A DNA stretch of 62,183 nt, from NCBI GenBank assembly GCA_934481515.1, contig CAKSPO010000008.1, forward strand, positions 1 through 62,183, written 5' to 3'. Shown here piece after piece: positions 35,808 through 44,471 of the stretch. The position numbers and the translations under genes are program-made. Source of the DNA: an uncultured Eubacteriales bacterium (GTDB taxonomy: Bacteria; Bacillota; Clostridia; Oscillospirales; CAG-272). Position 1 is the stretch's first letter, and each line of letters opens with the position of its first letter. The notes under the pieces are model-generated. The model ran no database searches and had not been told where the DNA came from. It was given only the letters and a program-made list of their open reading frames with translations.

Positions 35808-35909
35808 ATGAAAATGATGATTTGGAAAGCGCCCGGATTTTTGTCCCCTTTGCTGAGAAAACTGTTTTCCGGCGGCGGGAGGAAGAAACGTGCGGCGCCC
35901 GGAAAATAA
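35808..35909 (+). CDS. SpoVM-like 33-residue sporulation micro-protein
   Basis: A 33-codon gene behind a strong AAAGGAGG Shine-Dalgarno (35793-35800, 7 nt before the ATG). It begins MKMMIWKAPGFLSPLLRKLF. Aligned without gaps, it shares Lys2, Lys7, Pro9, Phe11, Leu12 and Arg17 with B. subtilis SpoVM, the 26-residue amphipathic peptide that recognises forespore membrane curvature and anchors the spore coat base through SpoIVA. The tail from residue 21 is longer and basic. CATAGAAT at 35766-35773 resembles a sigma-E or sigma-K -10 element, which would fit spore-stage expression. No other sporulation gene is in the window. I am fairly sure it is translated and less sure of the name. Confidence 0.65.
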   Translation: MKMMIWKAPGFLSPLLRKLFSGGGRKKRAAPGK

Positions 35910-35940
35910 AAGAAAAGTGAAAAAAGGGAGGATTCAGAAA

Positions 35941-36180
35941 ATGGCAAGATATCGGATCAGACTGGATACTATGGCAGACGTCAATCGTTTCGTCGGGATC
36001 GCAAGCAAGAACCCGGGAAAGATCGTGCTGACGGATGGTGAGAACTTCACCGTCAACGGAAAATCCCTCTTGGGTGCCATGTACACCTTTGAGTGGGATC
36101 GGATTTTCTGCGAGTCCGAAAACGAGATTTACCTGCAAATCAAGGACTTTATCGTAGACGAATCGGAAATCAAGGAGTAA
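35941..36180 (+). CDS. HPr-like protein without the phosphoacceptor histidine
   Basis: A 79-residue protein with the HPr fold pattern: strand YRIRLDTM, helix, strand GKIVLTDG, then NGKSLLGAMYTF, in which Ser42 aligns with the regulatory Ser46 of HPr. The region that should carry GIHARPA with catalytic His15 reads TMADVNRFVG, so phosphotransfer from enzyme I is not possible. This resembles B. subtilis Crh, which also lacks His15 and works only through Ser46 in carbon control. GGGAGG precedes the ATG. It follows the SpoVM-like gene by 31 bp and may share its transcript. Crh identity is not established. Confidence 0.75.
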   Translation: MARYRIRLDTMADVNRFVGIASKNPGKIVLTDGENFTVNGKSLLGAMYTFEWDRIFCESENEIYLQIKDFIVDESEIKE

Positions 36181-36217
36181 AACAGGGACGGACAGAGCCT
36201 TCCAGTACATCAAAAAA

Positions 36218-36373
36218 AGGGGCTGTTAAAAACATCGGGCTTTTTAACAGCCCCTCAAAATGTCGGTCGGGATTCCGGCATTTTTGAAACGATCTTAGGC
36301 GTTTAGCCGCCGAGCCAAATGTCGACGGCGGTGTTAAAAAACTCGTTTTGAGTTTTTTAACACCGCCTTTTTT
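36218..36373. repeat. Two-hairpin intergenic repeat, copy A
   Basis: About 150 bp with two long hairpins, each A/T-rich inside and GC at the base: 36219-36254 (GGGGCTGTTAAAAA with TTTTTAACAGCCCC) and 36327-36367 (GGCGGTGTTAAAAAACTC with GAGTTTTTTAACACCGCC), separated by a middle part with GGCGTTTAGCCGCCGAG. A second copy in opposite orientation lies at 60390-60561. It ends the HPr-like transcript here. The 36181-36593 gap contains this element and AT-rich sequence without a gene. Confidence 0.8.
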
Positions 36374-36593
36374 TGCGTTATTCCGGATTGCTTCCTGCAA
36401 AAAAACGAAAAAATGGCTGCGATATGCTGCGACAAAAGAAAAAACAGTGTCATAATTGCAAAACGGCATCGAACTTCCTGCAAAAAAATACCGTCTCGGA
36501 GGGGGAAATGGGGCATTCTGATCGAAACAAACCGCAATTTTTTGTACAGACAACCAAAAAGCCGGAAAACCGTTCCATTTCTGTAAATAGTAG

Positions 36594-36622
36594 TTGACAT
36601 TTTATGGATTTCATGGTATAAT
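36594..36622 (+). promoter_or_regulatory. Sigma-A promoter of the first small LRR lipoprotein gene
   Basis: TTGACA (36594-36599) and TATAAT (36617-36622, with an extended -10 TGG) are exactly 17 bp apart; this is the most canonical promoter of the window. Confidence 0.85.
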
Positions 36623-36633
36623 TGCCCTAAAAC

Positions 36634-36674
36634 AAAAAGGCTCGGACGCGGAAAATCCGGGAAGGAGCCTTTTT
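36634..36674 (+). promoter_or_regulatory. Terminator-like leader hairpin downstream of the LRR promoter
   Basis: AAAAAGGCTC (36634-36643) pairs with GAGCCTTTTT (36665-36674) right after the expected transcription start near 36630. It could act as an attenuator or mRNA-stabilising 5' hairpin of the gene at 36737. Confidence 0.55.
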
Positions 36675-36736
36675 GAAAACTTCCGGCATTCCGGAATCAA
36701 AGAACCAATCACGTTTCAGAAGAAAGGAGAGCCACC

Positions 36737-38245
36737 ATGACCTGCCACGGCAAACGGCTTTTTCTGCTTTTCCTCCCGTTGTTTCTTTTTCTCCTCTGCC
36801 TCCTTCCCATGGTCGCCTGCAAGGAGGAGGAACCCGCGCCGCCGCCTGCGGCGGAACAGCTGCCGCCCCCGGAAAACGTCCGCAGTGACATGGGACTGCT
36901 CCGCTGGGACGAGGTGGAACACGCGGACGGCTATTGCGTCCGCATCAATGACGGGGAAGCGCTGTTTACCGAAACGAATACCTGCGAAGTGATCACACTC
37001 CCTGCCCAAAGCACCCATCATATTCAGGTTTGGGCAAAGGGAGACGGAGAAGCCTACGCCGATTCCGATTGGGTCCCCTTCACCTACCGTCTGGACGATT
37101 ACCCCGCCGGCGGCTACGACGAAAACGGCTTGCTTTACCGCCTGACCGGGGACAAACGCGGCTACGAGGTCTCCAAAGGAAAATCCGCACTGGTCGGAAC
37201 CATCGACATCCGGGATGAGGTGTTCGGTCTCCCTGTTCTCCGGATTGCAGAGGGGGCGTTCACCCCGGCAGAAGGGGAGGGAGAGACGGAGCCGCGGACA
37301 GGGACAACAATCAACATCGTGACGACCGGGGTGCACCTGCCCGACCGGCTGGAGTCCGTCGGAGCGGGCGCGTTCCAGGCGCTGACCCGTCTGGAGGAGG
37401 TCGTCCTTCCGGACAGCGTCACCGAATTGGGAAAGAGCGCGTTCACATACTGCAAACGGCTTGGCAGGGTCGTCTTTCCGAAATCGCTCCGGGAGATTCC
37501 GGATCACTGCTTTGCTTACTGCGGACTGGAGGAGCTGAATCTCCCCGAAGGGCTGGAGCGCATCGGGAAAAGCGCCTTTGCCGGAAGCCTTGAGCGGATT
37601 TTGCCGAATGGAGGCGGATATGTGAAATGGCCGAATACGCAGCGATTCACCAAGGTGATTTTTCCCGCGTCGGTCAAAAGCATCGGCTTGGATGCTTTTC
37701 AGGGATGCGAACAACTGGAGCTTGTCAGCCTGCCGCAGGGGTTGACGGAAATGGGAGCGAGAGTTTTTTCCCAGTGTACCGCACTGAGAGAGGTAATCAT
37801 TCCGGAGGGGATTCCCTTCATCGGTGAAGGAGCCTTTTCTTATTGCTCTTCCCTGAAGGAAGTGCTGCTTCCTGCAACGGTCACCGAAATTCGGGAACGC
37901 GCATTTTATGCTTGCGAGGCACTGGAAGTGCTCCGTCTCCCTGCGGTACTGGAAACCCTCGAAAACCGAGCGCTTGCAGGCACAAGAGTAAAGGAACTCA
38001 TCCTTCCGGCATCGCTGAAGCAGTTTGACAGCAGTGTGATTTCTTCCTGCGACGTATTGCATTCTATATGGTATGAGGGGACGCTTTCACAGTGGCAGGC
38101 GCGGAACTTCCCTCTGGAAAAAAACGGAAAAATCGGGAACAAGAGCACGCCAAATGTAGTGGATGTGTTTTCCTACTCTGCAGAGGAGCCGGAATCCGGG
38201 GGGAACTACTGGCACTACGTCGACGGGAAACCGACGAAATGGTGA
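36737..38245 (+). CDS. LRR_5 surface lipoprotein with fibronectin-like domain (paralog 1)
   Basis: A 502-residue lipoprotein (lipobox MVAC, Cys28). A Pro/Glu linker is followed by a fibronectin type III-like domain (about 45-115, with GLLRWDEVEHADGYCVRI) and then BspA-type LRR_5 repeats to near residue 470. The last residues YWHYVDGKPTKW form a short conserved tail shared with the paralog at 39554. It is likely a surface adhesion or protein-binding factor. AAAGGAG precedes the ATG. It has its own promoter and leader hairpin upstream. Confidence 0.88.
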   Translation: MTCHGKRLFLLFLPLFLFLLCLLPMVACKEEEPAPPPAAEQLPPPENVRSDMGLLRWDEVEHADGYCVRINDGEALFTETNTCEVITLPAQSTHHIQVWAKGDGEAYADSDWVPFTYRLDDYPAGGYDENGLLYRLTGDKRGYEVSKGKSALVGTIDIRDEVFGLPVLRIAEGAFTPAEGEGETEPRTGTTINIVTTGVHLPDRLESVGAGAFQALTRLEEVVLPDSVTELGKSAFTYCKRLGRVVFPKSLREIPDHCFAYCGLEELNLPEGLERIGKSAFAGSLERILPNGGGYVKWPNTQRFTKVIFPASVKSIGLDAFQGCEQLELVSLPQGLTEMGARVFSQCTALREVIIPEGIPFIGEGAFSYCSSLKEVLLPATVTEIRERAFYACEALEVLRLPAVLETLENRALAGTRVKELILPASLKQFDSSVISSCDVLHSIWYEGTLSQWQARNFPLEKNGKIGNKSTPNVVDVFSYSAEEPESGGNYWHYVDGKPTKW

Positions 38246-38280
38246 TTTTTATCAAAACAGGAATAAAATGAAAAAACATA

Positions 38281-38309
38281 TTGACAAATAAAGGAAACTG
38301 CTGTAGAAT
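38281..38309 (+). promoter_or_regulatory. Sigma-A promoter of the secreted protein gene at 38360
   Basis: TTGACA (38281-38286) and TAGAAT (38304-38309) are 17 bp apart, 50 bp before the start. Confidence 0.75.
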
Positions 38310-38359
38310 ATTGGCAGAGGAGCGACATCCTCAAAAGAAAAAATCAAAGGAGACCACTC

Positions 38360-39442
38360 ATGAAAAACACCGTTCGAAAAATCCTGTCCCTCGCCCTTGC
38401 CCTGACGTTGCTCTCTGCCGGTATGCTGCTCTTTGCCCCGACTGCGGTGCAGGCGGAACCCGCCGACACCTCATGGAAAAACCAAAGCAATCTCATCTAC
38501 TATTATACGGACTTTTATCCGTCCCTGACAAATAAGCGCCTTTCCGATGCATACGGCACCACACATGCCATCCGGTATGAATATGGGATGGGGTATCGGC
38601 CCGGTCATCCATTTGGTTCCGATCTGGAAGCCATGGTGGACAGCGGCTATTTCAACGGCTTCCGGGATGATGCCATTGTCATCATAGACATCAAGACCGT
38701 CACACCGAGTGCCGCAATGCTGACGGAGCTGTTCAATCAGCTGAAGCCGGAGCGCGACGAGGGCTGCACCACGGTGCTCATCACTGCCTGCGGGCAGGAC
38801 GACATTTCCTCCGATAACAGCTTTCTGGAAAAAGTGGACATCTATCTGAAGAATGCCGATACCGAGCTGCTGCGCCTGTTCTTTGAGAAGGCGCTTGATC
38901 ACTTGAATCCTTCCACTGCACCTCTGGAAAACACCAACTTTCTTCTGGAAGGAAGATGGGTGGGGGACGTCAGTGCAAACGCCATCGATTTCGACGCGCT
39001 TTGCGCTTCATCGCTCTTTTTGCGCCTGTTTGTGCAGGAGCTGAAGCTTGAGGCGGGAGATGACCTGAATCAGGCAGGCATCCGCCTGTTGGCGCACACC
39101 TGTGAAAGCGGGAGCTTCCGGGATTTGCTCAATCAGGAAGACGGAAGCAACAAAAGAATCAGTTACAGCACCATCGAAGACCTGACGGAGGGCACCTCCC
39201 GGGGGGCGACCAATCAATTGTGCGCATTCGGGTGTCTGGCACTGGAGCAGAATTATTACAACGATTTGTATCGGATAAAGAAGACGGATCTGTACGACAT
39301 TCCGATCTATGTGTTCCAGATCACGCCGGTTGTCTACGGACCGGACGGCTTATCTGTAATTGAATCTTCTGCGCTTGATATTGACTACCAGGATCAGACT
39401 GGAACCGACCTTTTGGGAGAATTGCATCGTAAGTTGTCATAA
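38360..39442 (+). CDS. Secreted protein of unknown function
   Basis: A 360-residue protein with a clear signal peptide ending at about AVQA (residues 27-33), and no membrane anchor or lipobox. I do not recognise the family. The middle region has the alternating strand-helix pattern of a Rossmann-like or caspase-like fold: DAIVIIDIKT, CTTVLITACGQDD, and GIRLLAHTCESGSFRDLL, the last of which is reminiscent of the catalytic Cys loop of caspase-like peptidases. The matching Gly-His pair is not visible, so activity is unproven. It sits between two related LRR lipoproteins and has its own promoter. A GGAG Shine-Dalgarno (AAAGGAGACC) precedes the ATG. Confidence 0.75.
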   Translation: MKNTVRKILSLALALTLLSAGMLLFAPTAVQAEPADTSWKNQSNLIYYYTDFYPSLTNKRLSDAYGTTHAIRYEYGMGYRPGHPFGSDLEAMVDSGYFNGFRDDAIVIIDIKTVTPSAAMLTELFNQLKPERDEGCTTVLITACGQDDISSDNSFLEKVDIYLKNADTELLRLFFEKALDHLNPSTAPLENTNFLLEGRWVGDVSANAIDFDALCASSLFLRLFVQELKLEAGDDLNQAGIRLLAHTCESGSFRDLLNQEDGSNKRISYSTIEDLTEGTSRGATNQLCAFGCLALEQNYYNDLYRIKKTDLYDIPIYVFQITPVVYGPDGLSVIESSALDIDYQDQTGTDLLGELHRKLS

Positions 39443-39464
39443 GACAGAATACACATAACCCTCC

Positions 39465-39498
39465 GGAACCGCTCCGACAGAAAAGCCGGAGCGGTTCC
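39465..39498 (+). terminator. Hairpin after the secreted protein gene
   Basis: GGAACCGCTCCG (39465-39476) pairs with CGGAGCGGTTCC (39487-39498). The T run after it is weak. Confidence 0.55.
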
Positions 39499-39553
39499 GA
39501 AAATTCTTTGAAACCACTCATTGGAACCACTCTTTGGAAAGGAGTCCCCCCTC

Positions 39554-41047
39554 ATGATGCTCCGCAAAAAATACATTCTTCTGTTTGCTCTCCTGCTCCT
39601 CCTCTGCCTTTCCCTTGCCGCCTGCGGAGAGGAGGCGCAGACGCCCCCGCCCGCTTCCTCCGGGACGGAACCGCTGTCCTCCCCGGAAAACGTCCGCAGT
39701 GACATGGGACTGCTCCGCTGGGACGAGGTGGAACATGCCGACGGCTATTGCGTCCGCATCGACGGCGGGGAACCGCAGCGGACAAAAACCGCAGTCTACG
39801 AGCTGTCCCGCCTTCCCGCAAAAAATACCTACCGCATAGAGGTCTTCGCCAAAGGCGACGGAAATTCTGCCGACTCCGCCCCGACCGTCTTCACCTATCG
39901 CCCGGACGACTATCCTGCCGATGGCTACGATGAAAACGGCTTGCTTTACCGCCTGACCGGGGACAAACGCGGCTACGAGGTCTCCAAAGGGACCTCCGCA
40001 CTGGTCGGCACCATCGACATCCGGGACGAGATGTTCGGTCTCCCCGTTCTCCGGATTGCAGAGCATGCCTTTGCACCAAAGGAAGGGGAGGGGGAGATCG
40101 ACCGGTTGGGTACAGCGGAGAACATCAACGTCGTGACGACTGCGGTGCACCTGCCCGACCGGCTGGAGTCCATCGGCTCCTTCGCCTTCTCGCATCTGAC
40201 CCGGCTGGAGGAGGTCGAGTTTCCGGACAGCGTCACCGACCTCGGCAGACGCACGTTTCTGTTTTGCATAAGCCTTCGCAAGGTCGTCTTTCCGAAGAAC
40301 CTGAAGGAGATTCCCGACGGGTGCTTTGACTTTTGTGCACTGGAGGAGCTGAACCTTCCCGAAGGGCTGGAGCGCATCGGGGACTATGCCTTTGACAGTA
40401 CATATGATGTTACTAGCAGTTTCGGAAGAGGACATATCGAAAAAAATACCCAGCAGTTTTCGGAAGTGATCCTTCCGTCGTCGGTCAGAAGCATCGGCGC
40501 CTATGCCTTCCGGGCGTGCACCCGGCTGGAGTATGTGGCACTGCCGGCAGGACTGACCGGGATGGGCACCGGATGTTTTCAGGACTGCACTGCGCTGAAA
40601 GAGGTTCTCCTTCCGGAGGGGATCACCTGCATCGGTGCAAGAGCCTTCCTTGGGTGCAAAGCTTTGGAGAAGGTGCAGCTTCCCTCCACGCTCACCGTCA
40701 TTGAAGCAAAAGCATTCGACATCTGCAAAAAATTGAGCGAGATCCGGTTCCCCGCAACGTTGGAGTGCATCTATGGCAATGCTTTTTCCGGAACCGGCTT
40801 GAGGGAAGTGATCCTTCCGGCGTCGCTGGAACAATTGTCGGAAAAAGCCTTTCATTCCTGCAACTCCATGACGGCGGTCTGGTACGAAGGCAGTCCTGAA
40901 GAGTGGCAGCGGTGGAGCATCCCGCTCTGGAAGGGAAAATTGGATTACAGCAAGTCCACCGCAGTTGTTTATTTTTATACCGAAACCCAACCGACCGCCG
41001 AAGGAAACTATTGGCGCTACGTCGACGGAATTCCGACAAAATGGTAA
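39554..41047 (+). CDS. LRR_5 surface lipoprotein with fibronectin-like domain (paralog 2)
   Basis: A 497-residue lipoprotein (lipobox LAAC, Cys24) built like the protein at 36737: Pro/Thr linker, fibronectin type III-like domain, LRR_5 solenoid and C-terminal YWRYVDGIPTKW. Two stretches, GLLRWDEVEHADGYCVRI and ENGLLYRLTGDKRGYEVSK, are identical or nearly so in DNA between the two genes, whereas the LRR regions have drifted. That suggests tandem duplication with later gene conversion. AAAGGAG 9 nt upstream favours the ATG at 39554 over the upstream one at 39521. Confidence 0.88.
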   Translation: MMLRKKYILLFALLLLLCLSLAACGEEAQTPPPASSGTEPLSSPENVRSDMGLLRWDEVEHADGYCVRIDGGEPQRTKTAVYELSRLPAKNTYRIEVFAKGDGNSADSAPTVFTYRPDDYPADGYDENGLLYRLTGDKRGYEVSKGTSALVGTIDIRDEMFGLPVLRIAEHAFAPKEGEGEIDRLGTAENINVVTTAVHLPDRLESIGSFAFSHLTRLEEVEFPDSVTDLGRRTFLFCISLRKVVFPKNLKEIPDGCFDFCALEELNLPEGLERIGDYAFDSTYDVTSSFGRGHIEKNTQQFSEVILPSSVRSIGAYAFRACTRLEYVALPAGLTGMGTGCFQDCTALKEVLLPEGITCIGARAFLGCKALEKVQLPSTLTVIEAKAFDICKKLSEIRFPATLECIYGNAFSGTGLREVILPASLEQLSEKAFHSCNSMTAVWYEGSPEEWQRWSIPLWKGKLDYSKSTAVVYFYTETQPTAEGNYWRYVDGIPTKW

Positions 41048-41182
41048 ACCGATAAAAAGAAAAACTTCCGGCAGTTGATATGCGAAACCGGATATCGCGG
41101 CATCGGGAAAATCACAGCAGGAGCCACGCGAACGGATTACCTTGCAAAAAGCGCAGACCGGTAAGCTTTTGGAAAAGACCAT

Positions 41183-41219
41183 AAAAAAGGTCTACCCGAA
41201 AAAAGGGTAGACCTTTTTT
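41183..41219. terminator. Bidirectional terminator between paralog 2 and folD
   Basis: A perfect 15-bp stem (AAAAAAGGTCTACCC with GGGTAGACCTTTTTT) with a 7-nt loop between convergent genes. Confidence 0.9.
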
Positions 41220-41229
41220 ATATCTGCGT

Positions 41230-42090
41230 TCAAAGCTTTTTTCCGACGGCATTTTTTGCCGCACGGAGCGTGTTCTGCAACAGCATCGTGATGGTCATGG
41301 GACCCACGCCGCCGGGAACCGGCGTTATGGCGGACGCCACCGGCTCCGCGGAAGCAAAATCCACATCCCCGCAAAGCTTTCCGTCCGCGCCCCGGTTCAT
41401 TCCGACATCAATCACCACGGCGCCGACCTTCAGCATCTCCCCGGTAATAAAACCCGCACGTCCCACGGCAACCACCAGAATGTCCGCCCGACGGGTATGC
41501 TCCGCCAGGTTCTGTGTTTTGCTGTGGCAGATGGTCACGGTTCCGTTCGCCTGCAGCAGGAGCATTGCCATCGGTTTTCCGACGATGTTGGAGCGTCCGA
41601 CCACGACACACTCCCGTCCGGCAATTTCAATTCCGCAACGGGACAGGAGCGCCATGATTCCCGCCGGCGTGCAGGGGAGAAACCGAGGCGTTCCGATCAG
41701 AATTTCTCCCGCATTGAAGGGGTGAAACGCATCCACGTCCTTTTCCGGAGAGATTCGGAGAAGCAGCTCTTTTTCGTTCAGATGCCGCGGGAGCGGGAGC
41801 TGTAGCAGAATTCCGTGAATCCGCGGGTCTGCGTTCAGCCGGTCGATCAGCGCGGATAGCTCCTCTTCGGAAACCGTTTCCGGGAGCACGTAGCGCTCCG
41901 AGAGAAACCCGACCTCCGCACAGGCTTTTTCCTTGTTGCGGACATAAATCTGGGATGCCGGGTCTTCACCTGCCAGAATCACGGCAAGCCCCGGACGGAT
42001 CCCCGTTTCTTCGAAAAATTCTTCTGTTCCCTTCCGGATTTCGGCGCGGATTTCCGCCGAAATCGCTTTTCCGTCAATGATTCGAGCCAT
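41230..42090 (-). CDS. folD: Methylene-THF dehydrogenase/cyclohydrolase FolD
   Basis: A 286-residue bifunctional enzyme of one-carbon metabolism that converts 5,10-methylene-THF to 10-formyl-THF with NADP. The catalytic Tyr/Lys pair is in YVRNKEKACAEVG, the QLPLP motif is present, and the dinucleotide-binding region has VVGRSNIVGKPMAMLL. The C-terminal signature PVPGGVGPMT is intact. It lies 4 bp after lgt, in a minus-strand operon that begins with the M16 peptidase pair. Confidence 0.96.
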   Translation of the reverse strand: MARIIDGKAISAEIRAEIRKGTEEFFEETGIRPGLAVILAGEDPASQIYVRNKEKACAEVGFLSERYVLPETVSEEELSALIDRLNADPRIHGILLQLPLPRHLNEKELLLRISPEKDVDAFHPFNAGEILIGTPRFLPCTPAGIMALLSRCGIEIAGRECVVVGRSNIVGKPMAMLLLQANGTVTICHSKTQNLAEHTRRADILVVAVGRAGFITGEMLKVGAVVIDVGMNRGADGKLCGDVDFASAEPVASAITPVPGGVGPMTITMLLQNTLRAAKNAVGKKL

Positions 42091-42094
42091 CGTT

Positions 42095-43162
42095 TCAGTC
42101 CTCCTTGTCGGTTTTGCCTTTCTTTTGCTTTTGCAGAACGGTGTCCATTACCCGCCCGAACAACGACCGTTCTTTGTCTGCGATGACAGGTTCTGTTCCC
42201 GCCGCGGGAGTATTACCGGAACCGGCAGCCGCAGGTTCCTTTCTTGCAGGCGCGACGCGAACCCTGTCCGGCGCCGGCATCGGGTGATTGTGACGGAACC
42301 GAATCGAAAAGACAATCAACAGAATGCTGCCGATGGCAAAGCAGAGCAGTCCCACGCACTGCGAAATCCGAAGCTCCGTGTTGCCGAGATAGAGACTGTC
42401 CGTGCGGAATCCTTCCACAAACATCCGTCCGAAACCATACCATGTCAGATACATCAGCGCGATTTGACCATGGAACCGCTTGTGGCGGTAGAAAAAGTGA
42501 ATCAGCAAAAATCCGCACAGATTCCACACACTCTCATAAAGGAACGTCGGGTGACAGTAAATCCAGCCGGCGGGCGTGCGGAGCCCCATGCGGATCCAAT
42601 GGTAAAAACTTCCCTCGCTGGAATAAAGAATGTACTTCCGGTTCAGAAAATAGAATTTGGTGGTCTGCGCAATGGAATAGCCGTGTGCCTCCCCGTTGAT
42701 AAAGTTGCCCCAGCGACCGATTGCCTGCGCCAGAAGTACGCCGGGAGCGATCATATCGGACACCTGCCTCCACGAAAGGCGCTTGACGGCACAGGAAATC
42801 AGGATGCCGATACAGCCGCCGAGAATGGCGCCGTAAATGGCAATGCCGCCGTTCCAGATGGCGATCACATCATAAAAGGAATGAAACAGCTCCGGCTTGG
42901 AAAGCACGTAATAGAGCCGTGCCCCCACCATGCCGAAAATGACCGTCAGGATACCGATGTCCAGGATATCGTCCGCCGCGATGTTTTCGTTCTTTTTCCC
43001 GCGGTGAACGGCGTAAAGGAGCGCCAGAAGAATTCCGACGGTAATCAGAATCCCGTACCAGCGCACCTCCAGACCGAACACGGAGAACGCAACCTTGTTC
43101 AGCGTTATTTCTCCCACGCCCAAACCGGGGAAGGAGACTGTGGTAGTATTTTCATTCGGCAT
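42095..43162 (-). CDS. lgt: Prolipoprotein diacylglyceryl transferase
   Basis: A 355-residue membrane enzyme that attaches diacylglycerol to the lipobox Cys of preprolipoproteins, the first step for the many lipoproteins in this window. About seven transmembrane segments are seen, with GRWGNFINGEAHG as the signature and the catalytic His region. The last 70 residues form a hydrophilic Ala/Pro/Lys-rich tail that is longer than usual. Its start overlaps the end of the M16 peptidase gene by 11 bp. Confidence 0.95.
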   Translation of the reverse strand: MPNENTTTVSFPGLGVGEITLNKVAFSVFGLEVRWYGILITVGILLALLYAVHRGKKNENIAADDILDIGILTVIFGMVGARLYYVLSKPELFHSFYDVIAIWNGGIAIYGAILGGCIGILISCAVKRLSWRQVSDMIAPGVLLAQAIGRWGNFINGEAHGYSIAQTTKFYFLNRKYILYSSEGSFYHWIRMGLRTPAGWIYCHPTFLYESVWNLCGFLLIHFFYRHKRFHGQIALMYLTWYGFGRMFVEGFRTDSLYLGNTELRISQCVGLLCFAIGSILLIVFSIRFRHNHPMPAPDRVRVAPARKEPAAAGSGNTPAAGTEPVIADKERSLFGRVMDTVLQKQKKGKTDKED

Positions 43163-44471
43163 CGGAAAGAACCTCCTTTTGTACTGTAGTTTCTAAGGGG
43201 AGAATGACCGAGAGCGCGGAGCGCTCCCTGCAGAAAAACGCGGAAAACAGCGCTTCCAGTTCTTCCCTGGTGATGGATTGATAGATTTCAAACGGGGAAA
43301 ACAGTTCCACGCCGTCAAAAACGAAGGAGAGCAACCGGTTGGCAATCTCCTCGGTGGAGTCGTAAGCGCGCAGCTCGTCGGCATAAAGCGTGCGGCGACA
43401 GCGCTCAAAGCTTTCCGCGGAAAGTCCCTTTTCCCGCACTCCGGCAAGATAACTCCAAAGCCGCTCCGATACCGCCTCCGGATCGTCCGAGGTACCGCAG
43501 ACGCAGTTGAACGCACAGCCGTCAACCGAGGAATACCCGTAAGAGAACGACGGCGTAAGCAGACCTTCCTCAAACAGCGTATTGTAAAAGTCCTCCGATT
43601 GCGAGAACAGGATTTCATTGAGCAGGGACATGGAAAGCTCTCGCCGCATTCGCGTGACCGGGTCGGAGAGAAGCACGGAATCCTTGATGCCGATGTGAAA
43701 AATTGGCTTGGAGACCGGCATCCGTGCGACCGTGTATGCTTTCCGGACGGTATCAGGCTCCGCTGGAAGGATCCGCTGTACCGGAACAAAATCCGGCGCA
43801 GTGTCCGGAAGCACCCGATCCGCCACGTGCAGCAGCTGCTCTTCCGAAACATCCCCGACCACCACCAGAGCCATGTCGGAAAAGCGGTAAAAGATCCGGT
43901 AATAATCAAAGAGCGTTTCCGGCGTGATCTTTTGGATGGAGCCGACCGTCCCGCAGATTTTTTTTCGTACCGGATGGCGGTGGTAGAGGCAGGAGAGCAG
44001 ATTCTGCAACGCCCGTTCCCACGGGCTGTCGTCATACATCCGGATCTCCTCCGCAATGATTTTTCGCTCCTTCCGGACGGAAGCCGCCGTGAAGTGCGGG
44101 TGCGTCACGAAGGTCAAAAGCTCCTCCAGCGCCTCATCAAAGCGGTCGGTACAGCTGAACAGATATGCCGTCCGGTTGTAGGAGGTGTAGGCATTTGCGT
44201 CGGCTCCAAGCTCCGAAAAGCGGGCAAAGGAATCGCTCCCGTCCGGGTTTTCAAACAGCTTGTGCTCCAGGAAATGTGCCGTTCCGTCCGGAACGGTTTT
44301 TGGCGTACCGTTGAGAGAAAAAGCGGTATCCATCGAGCCGCAACGCGCGGCAAAGAGCGCATAGGCCGTCGTCAGCTTTTTGGGAAAAAGATAAATCGGA
44401 AGCCCGGACGGATGCAAAAGACGCACATAGGATTCCCGCAACAGTCCGGAATGATACTCAGTCCTCGTCAT
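43152..44471 (-). CDS. M16 family zinc peptidase, YfmH type
   Basis: A 439-residue M16 (pitrilysin/insulinase-like) peptidase. The inverted zinc motif HxxEH is HFLEH at residues 66-70, with the third ligand in the IIAEEIRMYDD region about 70 residues later, so the active site is complete. Together with the partner encoded upstream it matches the YfmF/YfmH pair linked to modification of elongation factor P (5-aminopentanol) in Bacillus. GGAGG 9 nt before the ATG at 44471 sets the start; the open frame begins further upstream. It overlaps the partner gene by 14 bp. Confidence 0.9.
   Translation of the reverse strand: MTRTEYHSGLLRESYVRLLHPSGLPIYLFPKKLTTAYALFAARCGSMDTAFSLNGTPKTVPDGTAHFLEHKLFENPDGSDSFARFSELGADANAYTSYNRTAYLFSCTDRFDEALEELLTFVTHPHFTAASVRKERKIIAEEIRMYDDSPWERALQNLLSCLYHRHPVRKKICGTVGSIQKITPETLFDYYRIFYRFSDMALVVVGDVSEEQLLHVADRVLPDTAPDFVPVQRILPAEPDTVRKAYTVARMPVSKPIFHIGIKDSVLLSDPVTRMRRELSMSLLNEILFSQSEDFYNTLFEEGLLTPSFSYGYSSVDGCAFNCVCGTSDDPEAVSERLWSYLAGVREKGLSAESFERCRRTLYADELRAYDSTEEIANRLLSFVFDGVELFSPFEIYQSITREELEALFSAFFCRERSALSVILPLETTVQKEVLSDAE

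Noticed and set aside
42077..43189. Plus-strand frame opposite lgt
   Set aside because: Antisense shadow of lgt, which has the full family signature.
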